Shown here one piece after another: positions 1 to 11,937 of a DNA stretch of 64,000 nt. The DNA is from Trogon surrucura (lineage: Eukaryota > Chordata > Aves > Trogoniformes > Trogonidae): NCBI GenBank assembly GCA_020746105.1, contig CM036635.1:11550001-11614000 (forward strand), written 5' to 3'. Made by a program: the position numbers and the translations under genes. The notes below the pieces were generated by a model that was not told the DNA's origin, searched no databases, and worked only from the letters and a program-made list of their open reading frames with translations. Positions within the stretch are counted from its first letter, which is position 1. Each line of letters starts with the position of its first letter.

Positions 1-3000
1 AAACAGGGCAGCACTGAGTCACCGCGAGCCTGGGCTGCTTGAGGGGGCTGCATCATCCCCTGCTCAGTATGAGCTGCTTTTGAGAGACTTTTCTGGATCA
101 TCACTCTTACACGCTGGCCCACGGTGCGCATCAAACCTGAGTCTGGTGACGTGGGACCTGTCCTCATGGGAAGCATCGCCTTTTGATGTGCGAGCCGGGC
201 TGCAGCAGGCATAGGCAGAGCTGGTAAACTCGGGCTTTAATTACTGTGAAGCTGCTGCACTGCAGTTGAAAGCCTGGGGTTTGTTTTTTTTTTTGATCAT
301 CTTCGCCGAGGCTCCAGCAGAAAGGAGGATTTGTCCGTCCGTCCATCTCCACTGCTGCGCCACCTCCTCGCACCACCTCCATCGCACAGGGTGCCGGGTC
401 CTCCATGCCTGCTCCTTCTCGAAACCACAGCAAAAGCTTTTTCTTCCATGCCCACAGCAAGTCCAAGTTTATCTTTGCTACAGCTTAGTTTGTATTTCTT
501 TGACGGAGCTCATCCTATACAAATTAATAAATAATTCTCACCATCAGCCTGATTTAGGAGCAAGCACTGCACTGCCTTGCTTCATTTAGGAAAACAGAAT
601 AATTTATTCCTAACTTATGGGATTCAGGAGACTTCCACCCACAGCCCATGATATTTTCTCATTAACATTACCCAGCTAAGCTGAAAACACCACAATTTCG
701 TAAGTTGTGCTTCCTTCAAAGGCGCATTACCAGCTTCCCAGGGACTCCAAAAGTTTACTGAAGCTTAAAGTCATACCTCATAGCACTCAGCAATGTGCCA
801 AAGTCCCTCTTCTTATTACTGCTGAAACTATCTTTTCTGCAAGTTTCCCTCCCCTGAACTATTCCCGTCACCAATAACCCCGCAAGGACGGCACCGCGCA
901 GGAATCCCTGATCTGCTGTAGCTCTGAGCAATAGCAGCAAGGCTTGGTTTCAGGAGAAGGGGTCAGGCCATAGGAAGAGTGTCCTCCCCTCTGGAGCTTT
1001 TCTGAAAACCCCACAAGCCAAAACATTTTGTGTGTGTAGATTTTTTTTTAGTGCTGGGGACTACCCACAGTGAGAGCGTGGGCTGGAGGGGCTGGGATAC
1101 GGGGAGATGGAAGACTGCGTGTGAGCTCCTTGTCACGAAGAATCACCGGCACCCAGCGTTTAGCTGTTATTTTAATCTGTACACTGTATTTAAAGGTGCC
1201 TTATTGGCTTCTCTTTTTTATTTTTTTGGTAAGTCACAGCTGAAACTGCTTGCTAACGAAGGCTATGGTCCCCGTTTGTTTTAAAAGTAAAAATTGTAGC
1301 CTTTTAAGAACTATGTCCTGAAATAGCTTTGCAGAGGAAGGAGAAAGGGAAGCAGAAAGAGTCTTGGTGCCCTTGTGTACATCCACCCCACCCCATACTG
1401 CATTAGCCCTAGGCTTAAACTGGGGGGGAGCAGAGGAGCTCCCAGTGAGCGCTGCTGCCAGCGAGCCCCCTGCCCTGCCCTTCTCCTCTTCTGCCACCAG
1501 CCTCAGAAGAAAGTCAAGATTAAAATCACATTCCTAAAGCAAAATTACACATTGGAGACTCCACGGCCCTCCCTGGAGGATCAGGGCACTCCTCTATAAA
1601 TATCTGTCTCGATATGTTTAATTTGCAGATGAAATTAAGCCTGGGAAGAAAGGGAAGGCTGTCTTTTCATGTGTGGGCTGTCCAGCTTTGCCTTGAATAT
1701 CAAAGTGAGACGAGTTACAAAGCACCGACTCTCTGGGATTATCTAAGAAACCTTGTAGGTCCCAAGTGACAGCAGTTAGGGGATCAAAAGGTGTGGTGCT
1801 TATGCAGAAAGCCAGAAAAAGCCAGCGTGACTCTTAGATCAGCCCCAAAGAGCCAAATCCCGGGTCAGTTTGCAGAGCTCAGAGATTTCCAAGGAAACAA
1901 GGAGGCAGGTGAGGAGCTAGGAGAGGTTGGGCTTTCGCGTGGGCTTTGGATTAAATATTAACTTGCTGCAGTGGGTTACGAGCATAAATACTTTCATTAA
2001 TCATGCATGTGCTCATTATTATGGTGAGAATAGACCGTTCAGGCTTCATCTGCATAAACATCTTCTCTTCACAGATTTCTCTTAACCATCATCTTTTACG
2101 CTTTTTCACTTTGGAAAACTTTTTCCCACCAACGATTTTATTGGCTCCGACACTTCATTGGTCAGACTTTGAGAGCACCAGCTGAAAAGGTGCAGCATGA
2201 GGATGAAAGGACAGGAGAAAACACACCTCTAGCCAGCTAAAACCTGGAAAGAGTGATGCTGGTGGGATGGCCTGTGGAGGAAAACAGCTCTGGCCAGAGG
2301 GATCTGCTCCCATGAGAACCACGCAGAGGTTCGGCGCGGTGCGGTAGCGCAGCCCTGGCGTGCTGGGGGACTTTGGAACGGGATATTCTGGCAAAGCACT
2401 TAGCTAGGCAGAACCGCCAGCCCGATTTATTTGCACAAACGAGCAGTGCTGGATAGTGCAATGGGCCTCCGGCATAATTGCAGCCTGTTGACATTTTTCA
2501 TATTAAAAATACGTAGCTGAAAAAGGCGGTTTTCATCATCCCTTTCATTAAAAACTGGAATTTTTCCTTCTTTCCTCCAATTTTATTGAACTTTTCAATC
2601 ATTATAACTTTCTTCGGCTTTCTTACCCTTCTGTTTTTAGCTGTTCCTTTCAATTATTTGGTGCTTTCCTTTTTATTCCAGTCATTTATTTTTTTTTAAG
2701 ACTTGAACAGAAAGAAGAGGGAAGATAGATTAAAATTTATACTAGAACAGAAAGCGGCTGTATGGCCAAGAGTCTAAAACCCTATCGTTAGCAATATTTA
2801 ATAAGGAACAAATTTATTGAGCAAGCCGAGATGTCTGCAAATGACTTCTGAAACTCTCCAAAATCTAGCAGAGGAGAAAGCTGACTGGTGGATGAAGCCA
2901 CAAAACATTTGGAAGGCGGTTGGAGGAACATCTCTAGTGAACGCCGGTCCCGCTATAAAGATTTATGGATGCTGAGCACAGCTGCCTGTGAGGAGCCTGT

Positions 3001-3196
3001 CTCTGGGTGAAGGTGAGACTGGGAGTGGCACCTCTGAGGTGCCTTTTGCACCCAAAAAGAAACCCCTCTCCATGTGTCCCTCTGTGCTCCTTCCCCTGGA
3101 GCTGGCTGCAACATCTCGGCCAGTGCCTGCAGAAGGAGGCAGCCAACCCATTTTGAGCCCTATGGAGGAGAAGATGGTGTTTCCTTTTCTGAGCTC

Positions 3197-3214
3197 TCCT
3201 GCCCTCTGGCAGGA
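3197..3214. repeat. Short perfect inverted repeat, CTCF-like core
   Basis: TCCTGCC, then a CTCT loop, then GGCAGGA: seven perfect pairs. On the minus-strand reading of the CTCF core, TGCCCTCTGG matches and two positions of the 3' part do not. It may be chance, and no other feature is nearby. Confidence 0.3.
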
Positions 3215-6200
3215 AGGAGGAGGGGGCAGATTTGAGGTCACAGCAGCCATAGCTGGGACACTCCCCACTAGTTTGGAGGTCTTGCCTACTAACCCTACTT
3301 TAACCTGGCGTCTTTGTTGTTTTTTAGCAGAGCACACCAGACTATTAGTCCTTCTTGCTACAGGAAAAAGCTGCTTTAAATGGGATGGGGTTTTTGCTGT
3401 TGCCAGCCAGGCCAGCACATTAGATCATAAACGTCAGATTTGGAGTACGGGCACCGCGGGCTTTTGCGGCACACCAGAACGCGTGCTGCCGCCTCACCGT
3501 AAAGCACACGGGGCTGTGTAGGGTTTGCTGGAGGGACAGTGCACAAAAGTAGCAGCTGTGCAACCATCAGGAGTTCCAAGACTCTTCCTCCAAGCCTTCT
3601 GTGCTTGCAGGGCCACTGTGATGCTTCCAGGCTGCTGCTGCTGACCTGGGCAGGCTTGGAGACACCTCCGGGTGCTGCACCAAGAGCTACTACCTCCTGC
3701 AACTTGTTGTCAGAGTGCAAAGACTGGGGAACTGAAGGTGGCCTGGCAAGCATTTGTCTCTCCTCCTGCTGCAAAATTAGCTTAATTGAAGAGCAGTAAG
3801 TGCTATCAGCTGCTGGTGCAGGTGCTCCACTCCCAAACTCTCCGGAGGGCTTAAAAGCAGCAGCTGCTTGTTCCATGGAAGTGATGGGCCTGAGAGTGTG
3901 CCGGGTGGGAAGCACCATCTCGACGCAGGAGGTGTGGGCTTGGTCTGACCCGCAGCTCCTGAGGTGGCTCTGTCCTGCTGGCAACTTCTGGAGAGCTGGA
4001 GCTGCGGTTGGGAGCTGCTGTGTGTGAAGGAAGTAAGTTCAGTGGATTTTTATTCTGGTTTAAATATAAATGTAAGTTTTTGTGCTGGGGGCTGGGTTTC
4101 TCCAAAAGCCTGGGGCTATGCAGGCACCTTGGTGCGTGTGTTTCGTCTCGAGTAGGGATGAAGAAGTTTTTGAGTGTTTGGTTTTGATTATGCAAAGAGG
4201 GGTATTTAGGCAGAAGGGGGAAACACGTGTTTGTTTTAAAACTAGTGGGATATTGCTTATCTGCAACCTGAGTGCAGGCTGAGGGTCAGCTCCAGGGCAG
4301 AAGTAGAGCAACAGGGAAGAAGGGGCTTTGAGCACTGGCTGGAAAGATACAATTTTAGAGATTTAGAATTTTAGAAACTTAGGAATTGTGCAGCTTTCCA
4401 GGGACTGTGATGCACCCAAGCTGAGCGCTCTGAGTTTGGTATCAATTTAGCTTTGCAGGCAGTATGCAGATTCTTGCTGTACTAGTTATAGTTTGGCAGG
4501 GACTGGATTAATCAGTGGGGGTTTTTATCTACTAAATCAGGGTGTGTGTATGTGGTAGGCAAGGTCTTTTAGCAGCCAGAGCCTGCACAGTTACACTTTT
4601 ATTTAAGCACAGCTTATACACACGTACTTCATACTGGATTTTTTTTTTTTAATCAAATTTTCTGTGTAAAACCTGGTATAGCTGGATGGGAGAGTGTGTC
4701 TCTAAGCCACTGTGAGCTGTGATCCCTTAATACTAGAATACTTTCTCAGGTGTGTTGGTGGGAATAGAAATCAATCCCAAGTCAGGTCTGTGCATACTCT
4801 GAGCCAGAGTGTGAGCCCCTTCCCTTTTCTTTGGGGTCATGGTCCCCGTGACCTGCACCATGTGGGTCAGAACTCCTTAGTGACCAGGGTTTTTCCCACT
4901 AAACAGAAAGAAGATGGTAACCAAATTTGTGCTTTTGATCAGGTCTGTAAACCTGCAGAGATGACTGGTTGCCCCAAACGCAGGATTAGAAAAATCCATA
5001 TATTTCAGTTAAAAGTACCCTACCTAAAAGGTGTACGTGGAGGGCTTTTGCATCCCTGCACGCTCTGCTGCTCTTACCTGGGACACTCGTGGTCATTGCT
5101 TGAGAACAAAACAGGCAGCTGCCCCTGAGTCAGCAGGACAGGGATGGTCATCACCTGCCTCAGGGCTACAGTCTTTCCCATCGGGGCTGGAGCTGTGGCA
5201 GCCCCTCACTGTAGTCATCACTGTGTCTGTTTAGGGTCCAGGTGCCTGCAATGCGAAGGGCTGCATTTCGGGTTAAACCTGCCGAGCGGAGCCAAGCTGG
5301 GATGGGTGAGCGCTGGGGCTGATGGGCTTGAGCCGTGCCTGGGCTCTGCAACCTTTTAAAATAAAAATGTAATTGAGCTTGAAGTGCTGCATTGGCGATG
5401 CTAAACCTCCCCACGCACCAGTGTTTGTAAAGCTTTGAATGTGGCCGTGGTGGAGTGATGATGGTCTTGGTGTCCCCTTGGGAAGCGGGGAAGCTGGTCT
5501 CTCCTCCCAGGTGTAGGGCCGGGGGGGTTGGCCCCAAGTGGCTTTCCTGGAGGATGAGCATTCCCCACCTCCCCCCATCCCTCCAACTCCTTTGCTCTTG
5601 AGGAGTGATCAAAGTTCCGTTTCATAACCCAAGTAAATGCTCAGAAAAAAGGATCACTCCCTAAATATCACGGGGATGGTATTTTGAGTCTCGCCTGCTT
5701 CGCCTGGGAAACGGTCTCTTCTGATTCAGCTTGTTCAGATCATCTTAACAGGTCTTAGCGAGAGAAAAACCTTCTGTATCCTCAAGGCAAGTATATTTGG
5801 GCAAAGCAATAAGAGAGACTTTAAGAGGTTTGGAGGTTACAGTGGGAAATGGCAGTTATTCCCAATAAGCAGTGTTAAATGAAGTGCTGCTGACAGTAGC
5901 CTGAGGCAGGTTCAAGAGTTTCAAGATTTGCAACCAAGAGATTAACCAAAATAGATGTCTTATTACAGGCAAGTTTGTATCTAAATCATTTAAAGTACCT
6001 TTAGATGCTGTAATGTTTTTCCTCCTAAGTGCTCGTAGTATATCTGCAGCTTCCTCCTGGCTTTCAGGAAGGAGCAATGAAAGGGCCCTTGATCTCAGTG
6101 AGTTTAAGACCCGCTGATGAAGGAACGAGGACCCGGTGCATTGCAGGCTCACATTTGGTGAGAGGCTGCTTTAGCAGGGCTCCTCCTTTACGTGGAGGAG

Positions 6201-6805
6201 ACATCCTGGCCCAAGTCATCCCTCCTGTTCCCCATGGGATGCTCTGCCATGTGGCTGGCTAATGGGTACGACCAGAGAGGATGACAGAGCACTGGGTTTT
6301 GCCAAATCACTGGTTGTAAAATGCCTCTGAAAGAACAGCAGCAGCACGGACATGAGCTGGAACAGCCTGGTCCTTAATTTGCAAAGGCCGTAGGATGCTC
6401 AGGAGAACAAGTGCTGTGTTTAGAGGTGTAGGTGAGAATGGCCGTCTCCAGGCACAGGGGAACACAAAACTTCATCTCCTGGGCAGTGCCGTCCATGCCA
6501 AGCCCAGGGTTCAGCTACTGCCGTCAATTCTCTGTCAGGAAAAAAGGTGTTTGTTATTTGGGTGGGGTTTCTGTGCTGCTGGTGTTTGCTCAGGTCAGGA
6601 GCAGTTGATTTCTGGAAGCTCTCCAAGGTTGGGATGTCAGTTTGCTTTGGCAGTTGCACATCCCTGTGGAGATGAGCTGGACAACCAGGGTGCTTGTGGG
6701 ACCAGAGCCCTGGAGAGGGACAGGCTTGTTGCAGTGGGGTGCTTAGGGGCATCAGCAGTTGTTCCAGAGGTGTGCAGATGGATCAAAATGCCCGTGGGAA
6801 GAAGC

Positions 6806-6818
6806 GGGGGGGGGGGGG
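6806..6818 (+). repeat. Poly-G tract (13 G)
   Basis: An uninterrupted run of 13 guanines preceded by AAGC and followed by ATCTC. A homopolymer this long is prone to slippage and to sequencing error, so its exact length should be treated as uncertain. It could take part in a quadruplex, but there is no further G run beside it. Confidence 0.7.
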
Positions 6819-9685
6819 ATCTCTACTGAAGGAATACACCAGCAGAGCTGAAAACAGAAAAATGACTGGAGATCTGACAAGGTTTCAAACTGTGATGGTT
6901 CAACATGCCATAACCATCCTAGAGCAAGCTGGTGAGGGCTTGGCAGGGGCTGGGTGATGTGCCATCTCCTGGGGAGTTAGAAAGGTTCAGGTTGACTCAT
7001 GGACAGATGATGTGAAATGCCTAAAATTCCCTGGGGTCTGGGAAGTTGGTCCTTCTGCATGAGCCCAGCTTGAGGTACGAACAAAATGTGAAATAGTACA
7101 TTTTTCTCTTTTTTTCTTGCTTCTTTCGAAGTTCTAAAGGTGAATTAAACTTCTGTGTCATTTAGTAATACTGAGATTGCAACTTATTTTCCATGTGAAC
7201 GAGGCAGGGATGTGAGGGCTCTTAAGGTGAGGCCATTGCAACAAATCCCTCTGGGCTGCGGCAGCGATCGTGTGGGACATTTGGGTGCAGAGCGACGAGA
7301 GCGAAGCTGGATGCACTGAGCCTCGCTCCAAGGGCTGGACGCGTGCCGCTGGCACCTCCACTAGCTTGCTCCAAAGTATTTAGATCATTATTTGCTCAGA
7401 GAGGGGCAGCCTGGAGAAAGGCATCTCTCAGTCTATCTGAAATGTTTCATGAAGCCTGTGTCTTGCTGGATTTTGGCAAGAGAGACCTTGATTTAGCATG
7501 AGGTTTTAAAAGTGGGAAATGTGAAACAGCTGCAAACAGCTGTAAGCAAGCCAGGAGCGGAGAGGAGGGCAAGGCCTGTGGGTGTTTTGCTTACAGACCT
7601 TGGCAAAGGGGAGAGTTGCTTTTTTAAAGTTTTATTTTATTGTTTTAATTGGCCTCAGGAAGACTTTTGGGACCTTGGGATCACCAGTCAGGGAAGCTGG
7701 GTGGGGCTGAAAGGTGCCTCTGCACCGCGAAACCTTGACAGTGACATGAAGTTGGGGAAGGGGCAGAGGGAAGTGCAGGGCTCTGAGAGGGATGTAGGAG
7801 GGCTTGGTGAGAATGCAGAGGATAAGACTTTTTTGTGTTCTTGCCCAGACTTGTAAAGACTTAAAAATACCCAAAGCCCTACATTTCAGTGGTTTTGGGA
7901 GGCAGGTGGCACGCACAGCTTGGTGAGCACCCCCGAGGCATCTCCCACTTGCTGGTGCTGCCCAGGGGCACTCACAAGGCTGGGTCACCCTGAGGCTGGC
8001 ACCTCCCAAGGACAGTTCACCTGATTGCACTGGGGGTGAGAAATCATTCTTATAAGAGCTGTTTTGTGGGGTTTTTTTGGGTGGTTTTTTTTTTTTTTTC
8101 CAATGAAGTGCAAAGACAGACAAGGGTTAACCCATGCAGACCTCTGATCCACTCATAGAAGCATGTGGTAGGGCAGGAATGTCCCTCTTGTAATCTCTAC
8201 TAGAGACCTGACATGGAGAGAAAGCCTCAGAGAGGTCCTTGTCCATCCCAGGGCCTCCTTTCTGGCCATTGGCATCAGATACTTTGGAATAAGAAACCTG
8301 CTATAATCTGCCTGGAGGGGAGAACTGTCCTGGTGAGGATCCGGCAGGTTTTATCCTTTGCATTCAAATAATGGAGCAGTGGATGTTCTCATCCTTCGTA
8401 TACTGATGGAGTTGCTTTTGTGGCTCTAATGCTCTCATGACCTCAATAATGTCTTCTGCGAGTGAGTTTCTCAGGTTAATTATGCATTAAGTTTACATAA
8501 GGCTTTTCCTTTTTTCTAAACCTGCTGCCTTCCGTTGTACTGAGCTCACTGACACTATTGAGGGGCTTGTGGGAGCGCCAAACCCATCTTTCTACCCTGT
8601 CAGCTCGTTTGTACCCCCTGGTAGGTCTCCTTTATTTGTCACCGTGCTGAATAAACACTCCTGAGACTTGTGGCTTTTATTTTCACTTGTACAGGCTTCT
8701 CCGGCATGCGGGGCAGTAACACAGCACCACAAAGGCAGGGGTTCGCTGGTGTGATTAAGGTCTGTTGCAGTCGGCTCACTTTGCTTCTCGATGGGCTGGA
8801 CAAGTGTGTGTGTGCTCCAGAAGAGCTGCTGGGAGGTTTTGTCTTAAAGAGACTCAACCTTTCTTATGTGGCCTGTGAGAATGTAAGGAAGCGGCTAGAA
8901 GGTGTGCCTTGCACGTGATGTTTCTTTTCTTGAGATCTTCCTCTTTGCCAACAAATCAGAGAGAAAACCAATCTCTTTTGAGCTGGGTGAGCTTCCCTTC
9001 TCCGAGGTCTGAGACCTTGAAAGTAAGGGTTATGGTAAGATTGCATAGGAGCAAGCTGGATAATGTGGGGTTTTTCTTGAAGGCAAGCGTTTCCGCTTGC
9101 AAAATAGCTTGGCAGTCGTGTATTTTGGATTTAGGATCCTGGTGTATAAGCCAAAGCTAACAGATACTAGTTAGAGGACTGCAACTGTCATGAGGGAAGT
9201 CACTCACATAGGCTGGTGTTTTTTATTTTAAATGCAAGTGATTAAGGGAAAAGTTGTGTTGAAAGAGTCAATGTTAAGAGAAGTTTTATAAATACCACAC
9301 CCTGGGTGGTGAGAATTAGAGGGGAAGTCACGGGGAAAAAATAACTGCCAGGTCGCAGGTGCAGCAGCTGCTGTGATGGCCAGCTATGGAGGGATTATCC
9401 CTCTAGCAGGGGAAAAAAAGGAATAAAGTGCGAGTTTAAAATCATGGTAGAGGATAAGGGTGGTGAGCTGGAAGAGCTTTGCCAATGTATTTGGAAAGGC
9501 ACGGGGAAGTTGTGTCTTTGGAGGATCCCAAAAAGCTGGTCTAGAAGGCAGTGATATAGGACTCGAGTTTGAAATGTAGGCTCGGGATCAGAGAAATAGT
9601 GCAAAGTCCTGAGTGTGCGTCCCAGTGCTGAAAGAGGAACCTCTAAAACACCTCCCAAGCCATGATCCCACTGAACTAATTTACA

Positions 9686-9850
9686 GGCTGCCCAGAGAGG
9701 TTGTGGAATCTCCTTCTCTTGAGACATTCAAAACCCGCCTGGACGCGCTCCTGTGCGCTCTATTGTAGGTGATCCTGCTCTGGCAGGGGGGGTTGGACTA
9801 GGTGATCTTTAAGGTCCCTTCCAACCTTTAACATTCTGTGATTCTGTGAT
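9686..9850 (+). mobile_element. CR1 retrotransposon, 5'-truncated 3' end
   Basis: This is a short copy of a CR1 LINE in plus orientation. From 9688 it reads in frame as the last 26 codons of CR1 ORF2 (LPREVVESPSLETFK...), ending at a TAG stop at 9766-9768. The reading frame of this piece is unbroken, which suggests a fairly young copy. The 3' UTR follows with the hallmark GGTTGGACTAGGTGATCTTTAAGG, CCCTTCCAACC segments. It ends in just over two copies of the octamer ATTCTGTG (9833-9850). CR1 elements usually insert without target-site duplications and are heavily 5'-truncated, as here. The truncation removes the endonuclease and polymerase domains, so it is not active. It lies about 0.5 kb upstream of the CpG-rich domain. 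Confidence 0.95.
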
Positions 9851-10359
9851 TAGGAGGAAGTTCGTATGGACGAGGTCTTGTCCTGGCTCAGGGTCTGGCC
9901 AGCCTGGGCTGCTGATTACCCACCCAAAATTCATCTTGGAGCAGGCTGGGCCGCCCCAGGGGTTTGCATCACAGGGACTGGTGTGCCAGCCCCATGGGGC
10001 AGCTGGATGTGCCAAATAGCACTGGGCACTGCTGCCACTTCGGGGGTTTTAACCATTTGTTTCCCTTCTGCAAAGCCCAGCTGTCTGTAGCGATGGCCAA
10101 GTTCTTCCTTGTCGCTGGGTGGTGAAGGAGAGACGATGGGTGAGGAATGCAAATCAAGGCTAAACAATGTGCTTTGCCATCTCTTTTTGTTTAAGAAACG
10201 TAATATATTGGCTCATCACGTATGTAAACAATCTCGGTATGTGAACCAAAAAGTAGTAGCCCCCCTGGCGTCAGCTGCTTTGAGCTTCCCCGCTAACCTC
10301 TCCAGAGCAAAAAAACCTTCCTGAACAGCCATTTTGGAGTGTGCAAAATTGATTTCCTA
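9851..10359. other. Gap between CR1 copy and CpG-rich domain
   Basis: No gene is seen. The stretch holds a perfect octamer ATGCAAAT at 10147-10154, the site class bound by POU-domain factors. It lies about 230 bases upstream of the first ATGGCGG element. The rest is ordinary mixed-composition sequence. Confidence 0.4.
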
Positions 10360-10570
10360 TTCGGCCTCCGCAGTGGAAGAAGATGGCGGCGCCGAGCCGC
10401 GGGTGCGTCTTCTGCTCCTTCGTCATTATATTTTATTTTTTTTTTAATTTGAGAGATCCTCTTCCCCTGTGCATCTCGGTGATGGCGGACGCGTGGCTCC
10501 GGTGCCGGGGGTGCCAGTCTCGCTGCCTGGGTGCACACAGGTCCCTGCCGGTGCCTTCTGGTGAGCAAAA
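10360..10570 (+). promoter_or_regulatory. CpG-rich putative promoter with two ATGGCGG (YY1-type) elements
   Basis: CpG density rises sharply at about 10365. AAGATGGCGGC lies at 10380-10390 and GTGATGGCGGAC at about 10478-10489. AAnATGGCGGC is the known YY1 element found just downstream of many vertebrate transcription starts, often overlapping the start codon. From the first ATG (10383) a 64-codon frame runs to 10577. Its product (MAAPSRGCVF...) includes a hydrophobic stretch, encoded by an AT-rich run in its middle, and matches no family I recognise. A GTGAGC donor-like site lies at 10560. The reading as a promoter or transcript start is inferred from CpG density and the motif; the small frame itself may not be translated. 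Confidence 0.4.
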
Positions 10571-10699
10571 ACAATAAGAGACAAATTTACAGCGGCCCCT
10601 CCTCAGCTCATTTCCACAGCGCAAAGACCCCCTGCCTCCCACCCCCTTCGTGCGTGTCTTCTCTTAATTAATTAATACTGCATTCATCACCGCTTAATT

Positions 10700-11500
10700 C
10701 CTGTTTCCGTAGCACCCGAGGAGGGGGGGGCTGCCAGCGAAGGCGGGTGCCAACACCATCTAGATCTGCTGTCTTAGTGGAGGAGCTTAATTAGCCCCTG
10801 TGACAATATGGGATCGTGTCCCGCAGCCCCGTAATGGGTCCTTTCAAACTGGTTTCTCGCGCCCGGCAAACGCAGCCCCATGTCCCTGTGCGGCTGGGTC
10901 GCGTGTGCTTGAGCGGAAGGGTGATCTGCTGCAACAGCTGCCTGAGTTTAAAAAGAAAAAACTTTAAAAAAAATCCAGTTGGCCTTTTTTTTTTTTTTTT
11001 TGGAGATTGGTGAGGGACAGGGAGGCAAAGCAGCTGAGTTTGGTCTGTGCTGGGGCTGGGCAGGCTGGGTGCTGGGACTAAACCGCGTTGGGCTCTGAAG
11101 GGTCCGGTACAGCCCTCGCTGCTTGTAGCTGTCACTGTCAGCATTGCGGGGCTCCTGGTCATCTTTTCTCTCATTTTTTTTTCCACCTGAAACACAACCT
11201 GTTTGCACGTGTGGTGCCTCCTCTGCTGAGATCCTCTGTGCTGCAGCCCCGACAGGGACCGTGGCTGGAGAGTCAGCCAGGACGGCGCTGCTGGGCTAAA
11301 CCAACCACCGAAATAACGTGCCCTGGTGCTTTTAGGAGAACACGACTTCTGGAGGACTGGAGAGAAAGCCGATGTGTTTGTCGGCATCGGTTTTGTGCAA
11401 TGGAGTTTAGATGGGTGCCTTTTTTTTTTTTAAGATTATCTCCCCATCTTTGAATCTTCTCCCCTCTACAAAAACCCCGAGGAGAAGGAAGCCCCAGAGC
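10700..11500. other. Shoulder of the CpG-rich domain with an internal T17 tract
   Basis: Moderately CpG-rich sequence (notably 10720-10920) links the YY1-type element to the main island. It is interrupted by T17 at 10985-11001. A 198-codon minus-strand frame (10791-11387) overlaps it. Its translation contains lysine runs encoded by the complement of the T tract and no domain, so I do not call it a gene. No interspersed repeat is seen. Confidence 0.4.
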
Positions 11501-11935
11501 TCGTTTGTCGCTGGGGCGGTGGCCACAGGTACCTGCGCTCGTAGCCACCTGCCCAGGTACCGCGCTTAAGACAAGATGGAGAGAGCCAGAGCGCGCGTGT
11601 GAGGAGGGAAGGGGAAGATGGAGGGCGAACAAAAGCGGCAGAGCCACCGCCGGGCCGGGCTCCTTGCCAAGAGCGGCAGCGGCAGGCGGCCCCGCTCGGG
11701 GTGGAGGTTCCCCCCGCAGCCGCCGTGGCCGGCGATGCTCTTCTCCTCCCTGCCGCGGGCTGGGGCGTGAAGGCGGCTCCGGGTCGGGATGCGGGATGCT
11801 GCCTCGCCCGCGCCCTTCCCACCGCTAGACTGGACCGTGGCGGCGTCGCTCCGGCAGCGCGACGCGCTCCTGTCCCGCGTGACTCGCATACGCAATGCAG
11901 CCATGCTTAACGAGCGTGAGTAATTATGCCAGGCG
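11500..11935. promoter_or_regulatory. CpG island, main putative promoter
   Basis: This is the densest CpG stretch of the window. Between about 11630 and 11890 CG dinucleotides occur every few bases (GCCGGGCCGGGC, GCGGCAGCGGCAGGCGG, GACCGTGGCGGCG and similar), while the rest of the window is CpG-poor. All six frames stay open for long stretches, as expected from GC content and not as proof of coding. Islands of this size in bird genomes usually mark promoters. A GTGAGT donor at 11916 suggests plus-strand transcription. I found no matching consensus donor on the minus strand inside the island. No TATA box is apparent, as is usual for island promoters. Confidence 0.6.
11789..11915 (+). CDS. Candidate first-exon coding segment, 42 codons, unidentified
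   Basis: An ATG at 11789, preceded by an in-frame TGA at 11768, opens a frame that runs to 11915. There GAGC is followed by GTGAGT, a perfect intron start. The frame would end in phase 1. Unspliced, it stops at 11919-11921. The peptide begins MRDAASPAPFPPLDW and continues with an amphipathic arginine-rich helix-like stretch (SLRQRDALLSRVTRIRNAAML). I recognise no family. Good acceptors follow at 12056 and 12205, but in phase both soon meet stops: TAG after 17 codons and TGA after 13 codons. So either the segment is a short ORF in a 5' leader, or the real acceptor is further away. The support is the island, the ATG and the donor only; homology is lacking. Confidence 0.25.
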
Positions 11936-11937
11936 GA

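Larger units (their letters stand above)
1..9685. other. No gene seen; noncoding stretch upstream of first CR1 copy
   Basis: Nothing in these 9.7 kb reads as a gene. Open frames up to about 200 codons exist on both strands, mainly at 2963-3984 and 6395-6829. They overlap each other, start at arbitrary ATGs, have low-complexity or Ser/Pro/Leu-rich translations and show no recognisable domain. Base composition alternates between AT-rich patches (for example 1930-2180 and 2500-2830) and GC-richer patches without CpG enrichment. No interspersed repeat is recognisable by eye. Small features are a 7-bp-arm hairpin at 3197-3214, a 13-base G run at 6806-6818 and a T run near 8086-8099. It is most likely intergenic or intronic DNA. 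Confidence 0.6.

Noticed and set aside
3376-3984. 202-codon minus-strand open frame, with a 177-codon plus-strand frame beside it
   Set aside because: No domain, Ser/Pro/Ala-rich translation, overlapped by open frames on the other strand, no splice or promoter context; length is plausible by chance in 64 kb of about 45% GC DNA.
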